Below, one piece after another: positions 37,001-48,548 of a DNA stretch of 64,000 nucleotides; the stretch's first letter is position 1; every line of letters begins with the position of its first letter. Under the pieces are notes generated by a model, which saw only the letters and a list, made by a program, of their open reading frames with translations, ran no database searches and was not told where the DNA came from. The DNA lies in the NCBI GenBank assembly GCA_020064725.1, contig JAGTWJ010000017.1, forward strand, positions 1,550,001 through 1,614,000, in the 5' to 3' direction. The translations under genes were made by a program, and so were the position numbers. This DNA comes from Drechslerella dactyloides (Eukaryota; Ascomycota; Orbiliomycetes; Orbiliales; Orbiliaceae).

Positions 37001-38964
37001 TCGTTCATCCAGATGCACGTCACTCGCCTGCGGATTCGAGAACTGGACAGCGGTCCGTCTAATGTAAAAATTACGCCCGTCGCGGGACTCGGCAACCCTA
37101 AATTCTAAACAAGTGTCAGTAGCTTGCTACGGAGCCAGTTCCTCGTCGTCCAGTGCCGGACTTACGAGACCTGTGGGGTGCAGGGGATAATGAATGGCGT
37201 CGTGTGGAGGGAAGAGAGTAAGGAACTCGCAGCGCCGTGTGGTGTTAATTACCTCGAGCCCAACGGCAGAAGGTCAACTTCGACCGACACCCAATCACCA
37301 TCTCCAGCGCACCACCATCACCACCGCATCCACCATCGCTGCCAGCCGTAACCTGCCTGCCTACCTGACTGCCTGACTGCCTGCTCGCCTGCAGGAAGCA
37401 CCCACGATTTCTCTCTAGCCCAGCCCGTCCGGCGGTGTCTGTGTGGCATCTCGGCACCTGCCCCGAGCCCATTTTTCCCGGCCGCACCCCTGGGACATGC
37501 GTTTGACGAACCCTCTCAAAACAGCACATCCAACCGCCTGCCTCCAGCACTTCCACGACAGCCAACCTCGCGCTGGACCGCTTCCAGTTTTGAGCCGACG
37601 CAACAGATAAAGTGAAGCAGTGCATACTGCTGGCCTCGAGCTGCATCGCATCCCGGCGTCCATCCTCTGGTGCATGCATGTGAAGCACACCTGTCTACCA
37701 CGGGGGTCTTCCGGCGCCATATCAAGCAAGCATACACTATTGCAAACCGGTTGAATCATAGACGAGGCACATACCCTCGGTCGCTCCAGTTACCTTTGAG
37801 ATCACGTGGGGACTTCACGACGTCACTCCAGCTGGTCTCTAGGGCCACCGCGAAGGTAAGCAAGATGCCGTCTTAGCTGTGAAGCATCCCCCTCACACTC
37901 CTTGACCTCCTAAAATGTCCCTCTCGTTATGGTCACCGAAGCGTGGGCCGGCTGGAAATTAGCTTCTTGGTTTGTCCGATCTGTGTCACCTGCAATGGAA
38001 TAACACCACTCTCCTCTCTCGCTCCTTGCATCAAAAGGGCCGTCGTCCATTCTCTCGACCAGAGAGCTCTGGGGTTTAAACCGCCCAGTTGGCAGGAAAC
38101 AAATATCACTGTCAGCGGGCCTTAAGAGACGTCGTAGTCTCGTTGCTACTTTGCTCTGCTCTGCTCTGACTTTGCTGGAAGCTTGCGTCTGGGCCCACGC
38201 ATTTTCTCACTGAGAATCCAGCCAGCCTCGTGTGCAGAACCGGGTTTCGTTTCCAACGAACTGGATGCAGCCGCCGCTTCCTCCTCTCCTGGACTCAGCT
38301 GGCCATCCAGCCGCCGCCCACTGCAAGTCAAAGCTGGTCCCACGCTTCTGACAGGGGACGGACCCTAGGCCGAATTACCCATCGACCAGCTTGATGTGCA
38401 CTGGACCTTGGCTGTGTCGGAAATCTCGTGATTCCCGGGACGTCCGCGCTGGAATATTTCACACCTCACGCCCTTTAATCCCTCTTACCTGCCATGCTCT
38501 ATCTTACATACTAAATTATGCAAGGCCAAGTCACTGTGCGCACAATCCGTCCCGAATAACAGTGCCCCTACTCAGTTTCTACAGGGTGCCAGCCATATCC
38601 CTTCTTCACAATTTTGCCTGGCTTTGCTTTTTGTCGTTCCTTCCTTTTTCCGCCCATGCTCCTCTTTCCTCAGATTCCAGTGATAGTGGTTCATCAATCT
38701 GTTGAGTACCGTTCAGGACTAATACTGCGTTCCCAGCTTGCAAGCCGCTATTCTAGGTATTACCACTCTGCGATAGTTAGGCAGAGGTGAGACTTTGACA
38801 ATTGAGCGCAGTTCTCTCGAGCAGCGTTGTTCAGAGCTGCGGGAAGGCATAGTACCGTTTCCGTTTTAAGCTGCATTATATCGCCTAAACCGCATTATTA
38901 CAGCAACCACATTATAAAATTCGGACGACAGCGATCAGGTAATTGGTAAGAAAGTCGTCAAACG
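31075..38964. other. 7.9-kb region without a supportable gene
   Basis: No open frame here has protein-like composition, recognisable motif or splice structure. Contents: AT-rich sequence at about 31.1-35.0 kb; a CTTC/CCTT microsatellite at about 31897-31940; purine-rich GGGA repeats near 36205-36290; CCT/CTG-rich sequence near 37330-37400; and from about 37.8 kb a leader-like, T/C-rich region running up to the Ndt80-like gene. A CACGTG-containing stretch and GACGTCA lie at about 37801-37825. Possible roles are an extended promoter/5' leader of the Ndt80-like regulator, noncoding RNA, or decayed DNA; the sequence alone does not decide. Confidence 0.5.
31896..31941. repeat. CCTT/CTTC tetranucleotide tract
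   Basis: About 45 bp of imperfect CCTT units with scattered CCAT variants in the gene-free region. Simple repeat likely to vary in length between strains. Confidence 0.8.
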
Positions 38965-41897
38965 ATGGCTGACCAGGACGAACAACTGTCAATCCAGACC
39001 TCCAATTCCACAGCGGGGAACGAGGCCTCGGAGCCGCCTGCTTCGACAATGAGCACTGTGAACCCGCCTGCCGCCGATAGCAACCGCTCCGATGGTCTTG
39101 CATCCGCCTCAAATCCAACCAGCGAGGTCGCAGTCTCAGAGGGAGGAAACCCGCTCCCTCCTCCACCCGGGGATGCCAAAGAGGATCGGGATCCGAGCTC
39201 TAACCCCGGCCAACCCTTGACCGATCACCCCCCTCCAGCTCTTATCGAAAAGATTTCCCTAGCGGACAAACCAACTCCGCCCGACGGCCAGCTGCAGGAA
39301 GAGAAGTACGTACATTCATCTCATTAGCCCCCAAATTACTACGTCTTCCCACAAGAAAGTTGAAGGAGAAGCAGCGAGGGAAAAAAAAGAAAACAAAGGG
39401 TTTTTCTTTTTCTATCGCCCTCGCCCCTTCTAGCTTCTTGGTCCTTTCGTTACCTTTTTCTTGAGACTGCTTCGGCTGCCCTATCACCATCTCCGCCTTT
39501 TGAGTTCATATCTGTCACTGCTGGCCTTGTTTTCTTTTTCACCCTCCTTCCCTCCCGTTATCTCTCTATTATAGCTCTCCCTTTGCTTTCCAGCAAAGCA
39601 ACAGCTCCACCCGTCCCGCTGTCTTGGTTCGCATATGTACGGAGTGGTCTCCTACCCGAAAACATAATAAGCAAAGAATGGTGCCTCGACAACTCTATGG
39701 CTTGTGCTCCAACAAACCACAGGGACCCCCTCAATCGTCTTCTCGAATCTATAATAATTGTCAGGCGCAGTGCTCGTCTTTGCCTTCTATTCACCATTTA
39801 AAGTTTCCAACATCTTGATCTCAAATTCACTAACTTAACCTTTTCTTTTCTTTTCTTCATGAACATCACTAGGCCACGGTCTGAGTCGAGAGAGATTCAG
39901 ATATCCAATCCTAGCAAACAGGAGCATTTGACTTCGGGTGTGACCAAGTCTCCTGCTCTTCCACCGCCGCTGTCCTCGAGCTTCAAAAATACCGAACCGG
40001 AAACCGTCAGCATTCACGGGAAATCCCACACAACGAGTTCCCCATCTTCCAGTTCAGCATCCCACGCCAACATTGGGTCGAGTACATCGCTACCCGCCCT
40101 ATCACGAATAATGATGCCCTACCCTCTTACAAATGACGCAGGGAGGCCGATGAGGTATGGTTACGTCCATTCTTTTTTTTTTTTTTTTTTTTTTTTTCTC
40201 CGATCCTTGTATCGCGGATGCTGGTCGCCCGATACCATGTCGACCAGGCTGAGAGACTGAGATCGGGCCGTTCCAATCTTGTATTCGAGCGTTCCTTTGT
40301 CGCAAGGTTGTGACTTGAAACGAAGCGCCAAATCATTCTACGAACCAAAGTTTCGCTGACTTCGAGAATCTTATATAATTACAGCCCTCCTGCTGCTACA
40401 CAGATGGACTCCACAGTTCCACGGTCAATGGGATTACCAGCATCACCTTCATTTACCAGGACAGACATCTTGCCTTTGGATTCCCATCCTCATCGGTCAT
40501 CTATTGACCACTCTACACTTCCTGCCCTTCCAATCCCCCCAGGCCTTGTTGCAACCAGACACAGATCGTCTCGTTCGCCATCCGGTGCCAGGTCTCCTCC
40601 TTTATCGGATTCATCAGAAAGTTCCATTACAATCCTTCCTCCCCTAAACATGGATTCATCTGGAAGTAGCGGACACCAAGCTTCAGGCCCTCCTCTATTC
40701 GAGACAGAGGTTCTTCACAAGATAGTTACGCCGGAAGGGCACATCATACGCCCCGATATTCACGCGCGTGTGGACAAAGGGTTTTTTCTCTCAGACAACG
40801 ATTGGACCTGTTACCGGAGAAACTACTTCTCCGTTGGCTGCTCCTATTCGCTTTTCCCACACCCCAGCGGAGCTATATATCTCCAGAGACACCTAGGTCT
40901 CGAACACATCAATGCGTTTGCTGTAAAGATCAGTGCAGCAGTAGAGGGCGCCGGCGGAAAGCCGGTAGAACTCGTGCAGCATACTCCAAAGCGCGATAAG
41001 GGACCGCAAATGCAGCCTAGCTTCATCAGGCTCATCCCACAATCAGCCAGCCCGTCGCAGTACAGCGGTCTTGGGTCCTCCCTGGTGAAGTCTGGAGCGG
41101 AGTATGACTACAACTACTCGCATTCCCATCTCCAGCATCAACCGCTCAACCAGGCGGTGTACGACAGAATTCAGTTCAAATCTGCCACAGCCAATAATGG
41201 GAAACGCAGAGCTGCCCAGCAGTACTACCATCTAATTGTAGAGCTTTACGCTGAGGTGATCAACAACTCGGGTGGAGAGCCCGAGGGAACCTATGTTCTC
41301 GTTGCTAAACGGACATCCGCTCCGATGGTTGTCCGTGGTCGCAGTCCTGGTCATTACGTCGACGAGCGGAAACACAATCGCCCCACAAGCGCGGGCCCGG
41401 ACAGCAAAGGATCGGGCACCCAGCCCTCTACGCCAGCTACGGCGTTTGCTCCTACAGGTGGAATGCCCACGGATATCTACTACGCCAAGTCGACGCTTCC
41501 AGCGATGGGAGTCGACCACGGCCATTGCGCCGACCCGATGGGAAACGAGGCGGACCAACCAAGTTATGCGTATTACCCTCAGACGCTTAATCAGCCCTAC
41601 GACTCCCGTCCATCCAACAACCATGCGCCCTTCAACGGTTACTACTTCTCTGGTGGCGTCCATGATGCATTCAAGGCATACCAACCGCTGGGCATCAGTT
41701 GTTCGACGTATGGCGACTCGACATACGGCTACATCCCGAGCAGTGGCCGGTCCCGTGTCAAAAACGAGGGGGCGTACAACAGCTTAAGCTGGCCGCGCGA
41801 CACCCCGAGAGTTGAATACCAGCGTAGCCATATGCCTGACAAGATGTATGCGACCGAGTCCTCGTCGCAGCATTACCCAAGCCTGCCGACTCTCTGA
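38965..41897 (+). CDS. Ndt80/PhoG-domain transcription factor
   Basis: 711-aa (spliced form) DNA-binding regulator of the Ndt80/XprG/Vib-1 family, whose members control protease production, programmed cell death, or sexual development and meiosis. Exons 38965-39305, 39873-40154, 40385-41897. The Ndt80 domain lies in exon 3 (about 40690-41370): IDPDI-like entry PDIHARVDKGFF, WTCYRRNYFSVGCSYSL, VELVQHTPKRDKGPQ, IQFKSATANNGKRRAAQQYY, and VVRGRSPGHY. The flanks are Ser/Pro-rich and disordered, the C-terminus Tyr/Ser-rich. Intron 1 is 567 nt, long for this window, and contains an ATG at 39859 in frame with exon 2; intron 2 carries a 25-T tract (40173-40197). Which of the Ndt80 paralogues this is cannot be fixed from sequence alone. 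Confidence 0.88.
40173..40197. repeat. Poly-T tract (25 T) in intron 2 of the Ndt80-like gene
   Basis: An uninterrupted run of 25 T, 18 nt after the donor of a 230-nt intron. Such runs are length-variable; this is far from the acceptor so it is not the normal polypyrimidine tract. Confidence 0.85.
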
Positions 41898-43389
41898 AGT
41901 GCTCATGCGGCGACGAGAATGAAGTTACCTGTGCCTCTTACGCCTCCTGCGTCTCTTTTTTGCTTCATGTGGCCTGACCATTTCTTCTATATCATCTGCC
42001 CTCGTTTAACACTCTCAATGTCGTCGACTTGCTTCCGATCTCCTTAAGAATATTTATGTGCGATTGAGGTTTCCTTACGGTTTGTACTCGACACGAATAA
42101 TGGTTTCCTTCCCGTTTCCTCATCACCGGTGTTCATATAACGGATGGAGAAAGATGGACTTTCGCTTTTCGTTTGCGGTTTGGAGCTGGCTTTCATATCT
42201 AGTTTTCCTTCTTTCCCGTACCTTCTCGCTTTTATGATACCTAACGACATGCATACTCGAACCCGGATAAACAAAAAACACATTTATGGACTTTGCGAAA
42301 AGGACCTCTTTGGCATCTGGCGCTGGGAACGTACGACTGATTTGTTGTATCCTTCGATTCTCTTTTCCTCTTCCCCATCCCTCGTTCCAGCGTCTTTTTT
42401 TTTTCCTTGTGTATTTTTGCCCAGTACGCCTGTTCCCTCGCTAGCGATGCACCGTGGGCGGTCCAGACGGACGCCCACGAATTGTCTCCTCGCCTGGCTT
42501 TTTATTCCCTTCCATTTATCTACGTTGCCTTGTGTCTTCCCAGCAAATAGTCTTAGTAACGTGCCCTGCTGTTGAATTCCTTTCGCTGGACCGTCCGTAA
42601 CACGCTGTTATCTGTCTTTTTTTTCGCTTCCTGTCGGTTCCGTATTCCTTTCCTTGTATTTCATTGTCGTCTTGACTGTAGAACTAGTTCGAATTCTTGC
42701 CATACTATGCCAATACAAGTAGTGTGAACCTCCGTGGTATTATCCTCGATCGAGACGGGCGTGAGTGCGTTGCGGGTGTCGTTGGCGGGCCTGGCCAGCG
42801 GCTATTCCGGAAGCAGACAAGGCGACGGCGAGGGCAGCACGATGCGCCGACATCGGCCTCAATCGCCCGCCAATCCAAGGCGCGCGATTCGTAAGCCGAG
42901 GGGGGATGAGATGCCGTGGCCGGGCGATTTGCGAGCAACTGCAGGTACATACGAGTCCGGTGAGGCACGCAGGATGCTCGAAGCGGTGGCTCGAAGCAGA
43001 AAGAGGCTCGCGGTGGACGACCGAGCCAGCTCGATCACTCGGAGGCGGTGCCGAAGTTCGGATGGATTGTCGACGGGCGTGTGAAGCAGAAGCAGAAGTA
43101 TAAGTAGACGGGCTGGACTGGGCTGCGTTCCAAGATCGCATCTTCCAAACTTTCGATTTCATCATCGATACCAGACGACGACTGCCGCCGCTGCTGGGGC
43201 GCACGCTACCATCTTTCTCCACGGACACGCCCGACGTCTACTTGCCATCGCGTACCCATCTACTAGTAGTCTGTCATTCCATTACGTGCTCGTGGTCTAA
43301 AACACGCTCTATCAGCCGCCGCCCCACCACCGCAACCCCACAGCCCCGAGCGAAGCAGCCCACTGCTAGCTCGATCGAAGAACATCAAG
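41898..43389. promoter_or_regulatory. 3' region of the Ndt80-like gene and LEU1 promoter
   Basis: 1.5 kb. T-rich sequence to about 42.7 kb looks like a long 3' UTR; GC-richer sequence from 42.73 kb to the LEU1 start looks like promoter and leader. I searched by eye for a Leu3-type CCGG-N4-CCGG site and found none. Open frames here are short and overlapping, with no motif. Confidence 0.45.
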
Positions 43390-45978
43390 ATGCCGTCCGC
43401 GGATACAAGCCCGAGGACGCTCTACGACAAGGTGCGATGATGCCGATGCTTGCGAGCTGCCCCAACCGGTGAACGCTGCCAGGGTTTACTGACGTACGGT
43501 TTGCCCGTCTACCAGGTCTTCGACGACCACGTTGTCTTCACAGACGGCCAGTCCACCACGCTCTACATTGACCGCCACCTGGTCCACGAAGTCACGTCGC
43601 CGGTACGTACCAGCAGGCCATCCTTGTGAGGGATATAACAGCATCGCAAAACGAGCTGCTGTTGTTCTCGCTAGGGGAAAGAATTGCAAGGCTGACATTC
43701 TGTGATATATAGCAAGCGTTCGAGGGACTGCGGAATGCGAATCGCACCGTCCGACGACCGGATTGCACCCTTGCCACTGTCGACCACGTAAGTGATTTTT
43801 TACCAACATCTCATTTTCACTATTCCAAGCTAAATAATATAATCTCGGCAGAATGTCCCGACGTCGAGTCGGAAAACGTACAAGAACGTCAGCACCTTCG
43901 TCGAGGAGGAGGACTCCCGCCTGCAATGTGTAACGCTCGAAGACAACATCAAGGCCTTCAATCTCACATACTTTGGCCTCGGCGACGACCGGCAGGGGAT
44001 TGTCCATGTCATCGGCCCGGAGCAGGGGTTCACTCTCCCGGGTACGACGGTCGTCTGCGGCGACTCGCATACCTCCACGCACGGGGCCTTTGGCGCGCTG
44101 GCCTTTGGCATCGGCACGTCGGAGGTCGAGCATGTGCTCGCGACGCAGACCATCATCACGAAGAAGTCGAAGAACATGAAAATCCAGATCGATGGGCCGC
44201 TCGGCCCCGGCGTGACGTCCAAGGACGCCGTCCTCCACGCCATCGGCATGATCGGCACCGCCGGCGGCACGGGCTGCGTCATCGAGTTCTGCGGCTCCAC
44301 GGTCCGCAGCTGGAGCATGGAGGCCAGGATGTCCGTGTGCAACATGTCGATTGAAGGCGGTGCACGCGCCGGCATGATCGCGCCGGACGAGATTACGTTT
44401 GAGTATCTGAAAAACAGGCCGCTAGCGCCAAAGGCCGACTCGCCGGAGTGGGAGGCTGCGGTCAAGTACTGGAAGTCGCTGCGGACGGACGAAGGCGCGC
44501 AGTTTGATATCGAGGTCTATATTGACAGCCGAGACATCGCGCCGACAGTATCGTGGGGCACGTCGCCGCAGGACGTCGTCGCTATCACGGGCAAGGTGCC
44601 GGATCCGAAGGACTACGAAGACGAGACAAAGCGGGCGGGAATAGAGCGGGCGCTGGAATACATGGGTCTCCAGCCGAACACACCGATGGAGGAGATCATG
44701 GTTGACAAGGTGTTCATCGGATCCTGCACGAATTCTCGGATCGAAGATTTACGCGCGGCGGCAAAAATCGTCGAGGGGAAGAAGGTCGCGTCGAACATCA
44801 AGAGAGCGATGGTCGTGCCTGGATCCGGGCTGATCAAGAAGAAGGCGGAAGCGGAGGGGCTCGATCAGATTTTCTCCGACGCGGGTTTCGAGTGGCGAGA
44901 GGCAGGTTGCAGCATGTGTCTCGGGATGAATCCCGACATTCTGTCGCCGAAGGAAAGGTGCGCCAGCACGAGCAACCGCAACTTTGAGGGACGGCAAGGT
45001 GCAGGCGGGAGAACGCACCTGATGTCTCCCGTCATGGCCGCCGCCGCAGCCGTCACGGGCCACCTGGCGGACATTCGGAAGCTCGAAGGGTTTGAAGGCG
45101 CGTTTACGGTCGTTGCCGTGACGGATAAGGCGCAGGTGAGCGTCGGGACGGACCACGAGACGGATGAGAGCACGGACGAATACGACGATAAGACACTGGA
45201 CATCCCTGTTGGCGAAAACCTGCACCCGCAAGACGACGGGACGACGCCGTCGGGTGCGGCAGCCGGGTTCCCGCCGTTTACGACGCTCAAGGGGATAGTC
45301 GCGCCGCTGAACCGGTCGAACGTGGACACGGACGCGATCATCCCGAAACAGTACCTCAAGACAATCAAGCGGACGGGACTCGGGGTGGCGCTGTTTGACC
45401 AGTGGCGATACCAGCCCAACACGGACCACGAAGAGAACCCGGACTTTGTTCTGAACCAGGAACCCTACCGGGCGGCCAAGATTATGGTTGTGACGGGGCC
45501 AAACTTCGGGTGCGGGTCGAGCCGGGAGCACGCGCCATGGGCGCTGTTGGATTTCGGGATCAAGTGCATCATCGCGCCGAGCTTTGCGGACATCTTTTTC
45601 AACAACACGTTCAAGAACGGGATGCTGCCAATTGCGATTGACGATGCCGCGGTTATTGCGCGGATCGCAGAGCTGGCGGCGGACAAGCAGGAGATTGAGG
45701 TGGACTTGGTCAAGCAGGAAATCCGGACCGCGAGCGGGGAGGTGATCTCGACATTCGAGGTGGAGGAGTTCCGGAAGCACTGTCTGGTGAACGGGCTGGA
45801 TGATATCGGGTTGACGATGCAGCACGAGGACCGGATCCTGCGATACGAAAACAAGCGGTCGACGCTTTACCCGTGGTTGGAAGGCGTTGGGTATATGGCC
45901 AAGTACCGGAAGGAGCCGGTCAAGGTGGAGGCTGTGCGGGTACCGCGAGCAGGACGAAGTGGGCAGCTCGACTGGTGA
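43390..45978 (+). CDS. LEU1: 3-isopropylmalate dehydratase (isopropylmalate isomerase)
   Basis: 776-aa cytosolic Fe-S enzyme of leucine synthesis, a fusion of the bacterial LeuC and LeuD parts. Exons 43390-43431, 43516-43602, 43713-43787, 43852-45978. The 4Fe-4S ligands are Cys360 (IGSCTNSR), Cys421 and Cys424 (GCSMCLG). The aconitase-like N-terminal part shows [21 protein letters not shown] and [13 protein letters not shown]; the swivelling LeuD-like domain begins near residue 547 ([18 protein letters not shown]) and includes [14 protein letters not shown]. Length and motifs match fungal Leu1. The antisense strand of the last exon is open for 358 codons but this is a codon-bias shadow. Confidence 0.96.
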
Positions 45979-46553
45979 TTTGACGCATTGTCGACAATGT
46001 CTTTTCTCTACTGCAGTCCTTGATTATATTGTTCGGATGAGGAGGGAATATGTTATGTTTACTGTTTGAATTTACCAACGGAGCTTGGGGGTGTGTGTTT
46101 TACTGTCTATATGATTATACAAATGAGCTGTACGACAAAATTGATACGGCGATGACGTTTGCAGTTTGATCGATCAGATCATTCCACGCTGAATTTCCCA
46201 CCGTGCACTTGAGTTCGTAACTCTTAGGATGATGCGCGAGATTCGCGCCGAAGTATCAATCTATTGATTGCGCCGTATAGTAAAATTTATAATTTAACTG
46301 CGGCGGTGGTCGTATCATCCTGCCTTATAATTCCTGTCGCCAGTCTCGGAAGCGGCATTTGATACTTGCATCTGCACCATTCAAGCCAGCACATACACAG
46401 CTCGTTCGACCACACTCCTTGACGTTGCATTGCACGCGTACGTATGCTCGACATGCTATAGAGTTACTATACTATCATTACACTACTATTGATCGAGATC
46501 TATCATACGAGTAAGTATACGTATATATATACCGCCGCTCACTCGACAGCGAT
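45979..46553. other. LEU1 to orphan-gene spacer
   Basis: 575 bp, AT-rich, with the LEU1 3' end and presumably a promoter. A run of alternating TATA sequence (46515-46540) sits just before the next ATG. No gene. Confidence 0.4.
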
Positions 46554-47792
46554 ATGTGTTCGCTACCGAACCCACATCATCACGGTCACTACGACTACGG
46601 TCACGGTTGCGACGGCGTCTGTTCGCCAGATCTAGGACTCTCGTACCGTCGCCCGGTCGCCACCATCCCGTCGGCAGCGGTAGCAACAGCCACGGGAACA
46701 GACTTCAACGTCCGCCACGCGCACTACCGGCGCATTCCCAGTTCGCAGCGGTCATTGTCGCCACCACCACGACCGCGGAAGCCGCTGTCCAAGGTTTTCA
46801 AGGGCTGTTTTTGCCTACCGCTACATCTGCATTGGAAGACCGATAAGAACGCGGATGCTCAGTGCGGCGACGAGAAGATACAGCAGCAGAAGGAGCAGGG
46901 GAAGGCCGAGACTGGAGAACCGACGCTGGATGCCTCGATATTGAGCAGCGAGGAGCAGACGAGGGCGCCGGAGGGGGACAGGCTGCCGATATTCATGCGG
47001 CTGCGAGACTGGACGGAGCACGAGAGGGCAAAGGTGGAGAAGAAGATAGTGCAAGAAGAAGAGGAGGAAGAGATGCAGATGCCGCCGAGGTCGATATCGA
47101 TGCCACCACCACCGAGAACATATACACCGTTCCCCAGACCGCCTCTAGAGGGACGGTCAGCATCGGAGGGGCACATAACGAGAGTCATAAAGGCGACACC
47201 ACCGAGGAAAGAGAGTCCGCGCGAGAAGATTGGCTTTGTGGAAGTGATACAGGCTCCGCCTCAACCTCGCCTGCTACCGGTCGTGCCGCCAAAGATTCCG
47301 CCAGACGTCGACGAGACACGCACAGATCGCGCCCACGGCAGCAATCTGGGCATTCGCGAGTGCAGGCCGGCGTGTCCAAGGCGGAAGAACAAAGCTGTGG
47401 ATACAAAATCGCGGCTGAAGTCTCAACATTACCACCACCACCACCATCATAATCATAATCGCCATCACCTCCATCAGCGCACCAGCAAACATTACCATAA
47501 GATGAGAAGTGAGCAGCGGCATGCGCGGGAAGATGGGAAGGAGGAGGCCGACAACGGTCGCCAGCAGCGTCGGCTGTGCAGGAAGCACCAACAGCAGCAG
47601 CGCCAGTGTCAGCGGCGACGGTCTACGGCGGAGAGGATAGCTGCCATGCATCGGCGGGAGGCTACCTGGGAGCCGCCAATGCCGACGACGATGACGACGA
47701 TGGCGATGCCGGGAGCGTATCCGGCGGAGAAGGGCACGTGGCGGGTGCTGGAGGGCCCGGCGCAATGGCTGGACGTGCGGATGGTGCAGTAG
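46554..47792 (+). CDS. Orphan His/Gln/Pro-rich protein
   Basis: Single-exon 412-codon open frame with no domain I recognise. It starts with a His/Cys-containing segment (HHHGHYDYGHGC), has KVFKGCFCLP near residue 80, Glu runs near residue 170, proline-rich segments, a histidine run (about residues 295-312) and a basic Gln/Arg-rich C-terminal third. Low complexity makes chance openness possible, but the frame is long, starts soon after a TATA-rich stretch and is followed by ordinary spacing. Treat as a predicted protein, possibly lineage-specific. An internal overlapping plus-frame ORF (46862-47452) is open for 196 codons, which weakens the call. Confidence 0.45.
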   Translation: MCSLPNPHHHGHYDYGHGCDGVCSPDLGLSYRRPVATIPSAAVATATGTDFNVRHAHYRRIPSSQRSLSPPPRPRKPLSKVFKGCFCLPLHLHWKTDKNADAQCGDEKIQQQKEQGKAETGEPTLDASILSSEEQTRAPEGDRLPIFMRLRDWTEHERAKVEKKIVQEEEEEEMQMPPRSISMPPPPRTYTPFPRPPLEGRSASEGHITRVIKATPPRKESPREKIGFVEVIQAPPQPRLLPVVPPKIPPDVDETRTDRAHGSNLGIRECRPACPRRKNKAVDTKSRLKSQHYHHHHHHNHNRHHLHQRTSKHYHKMRSEQRHAREDGKEEADNGRQQRRLCRKHQQQQRQCQRRRSTAERIAAMHRREATWEPPMPTTMTTMAMPGAYPAEKGTWRVLEGPAQWLDVRMVQ

Positions 47793-48548
47793 TTGGGGAC
47801 GTGGTGATATTACATAAGCGGGCGGAGTTGGGCGTTGGATTCGGCGGCTGACTCAGCGAGCGGCGCCGGAGGTTTCGCCGGCAGCCAATCAGGCCGTCTT
47901 CGATGCGCCCAGCCCGTCTGCATCGACAGACGGATGGATGGACGGACGGACGACGTACGCTCGAGCTGGAAATGCCCGAGGCTGCTTCCCGGATAGCTTC
48001 CAGGAGCTGTCCTTGGGGGGCATCGCGAGGACGAGCGTCCAAAGGCAGAGCTGGGCGTGGCAGACGTCAGAAGGGCGCCTGAAGAAGCAGACGAGCTGCA
48101 ATTTGGGCGGGCTGCAATGCATGGGCGCCCGCCTGCGAGCGTGCCTGCGAAACGGGCTGCGAAACAAGCCAGCCGGACACTGGGCAGCCGGTTGGGCTGC
48201 GCTCGAATGAACGAAATATAAAAACCGCGCCGGCCCCGTCTCTGCCTCACGCCTGCGATATCACCACCCGCCTGCGATCGCGCGCCCTTCTTATCCCTCT
48301 CGCGCCCTTGTCCTTCTCCGCTACTGCCAGCCTGCTGGCCGACGGGCTGTGAATTTCTCTCTATATAGTCCCCTCTTTCATCGACTCGTGCCACCTCTCT
48401 TCCTCTCTCGCTGTTTTACCGACCTTTCCCTCTGCCCGCAGAATCCAGGCAAACGCCGCGAAAAGCAGAGAACCGGATCCTACCCAGACAGCTTCCAGCT
48501 ATCAGCTACTTTACCTACCCGCGCTACATCGAGCTGCAGACTGCCAGA
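47793..48548. promoter_or_regulatory. Upstream region of the acidic-protein gene
   Basis: 756 bp, GC-rich, with repeated CAGCCGG/GGGCTGC phrases at 48140-48200, a short ATATAAA at 48217-48223 and a CT-rich leader to 48440. Looks like a promoter and leader for the acidic protein. The 194-codon antisense frame here is compositional. Confidence 0.45.

Noticed and set aside
36616..37062. 148-aa plus-strand frame
   Set aside because: Overlaps the better-looking 36753 frame in another phase; composition random.
44749..45825. 358-aa minus-strand open frame inside LEU1
   Set aside because: Lies opposite a strongly conserved exon; openness results from GC-rich third positions. Composition (Arg/Val/Leu/His-rich) is that of an antisense shadow.
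47810..48394. 194-aa minus-strand frame before the acidic-protein gene
   Set aside because: Antisense of a GC-rich promoter with repeats; Arg/Ser/Ala composition only.
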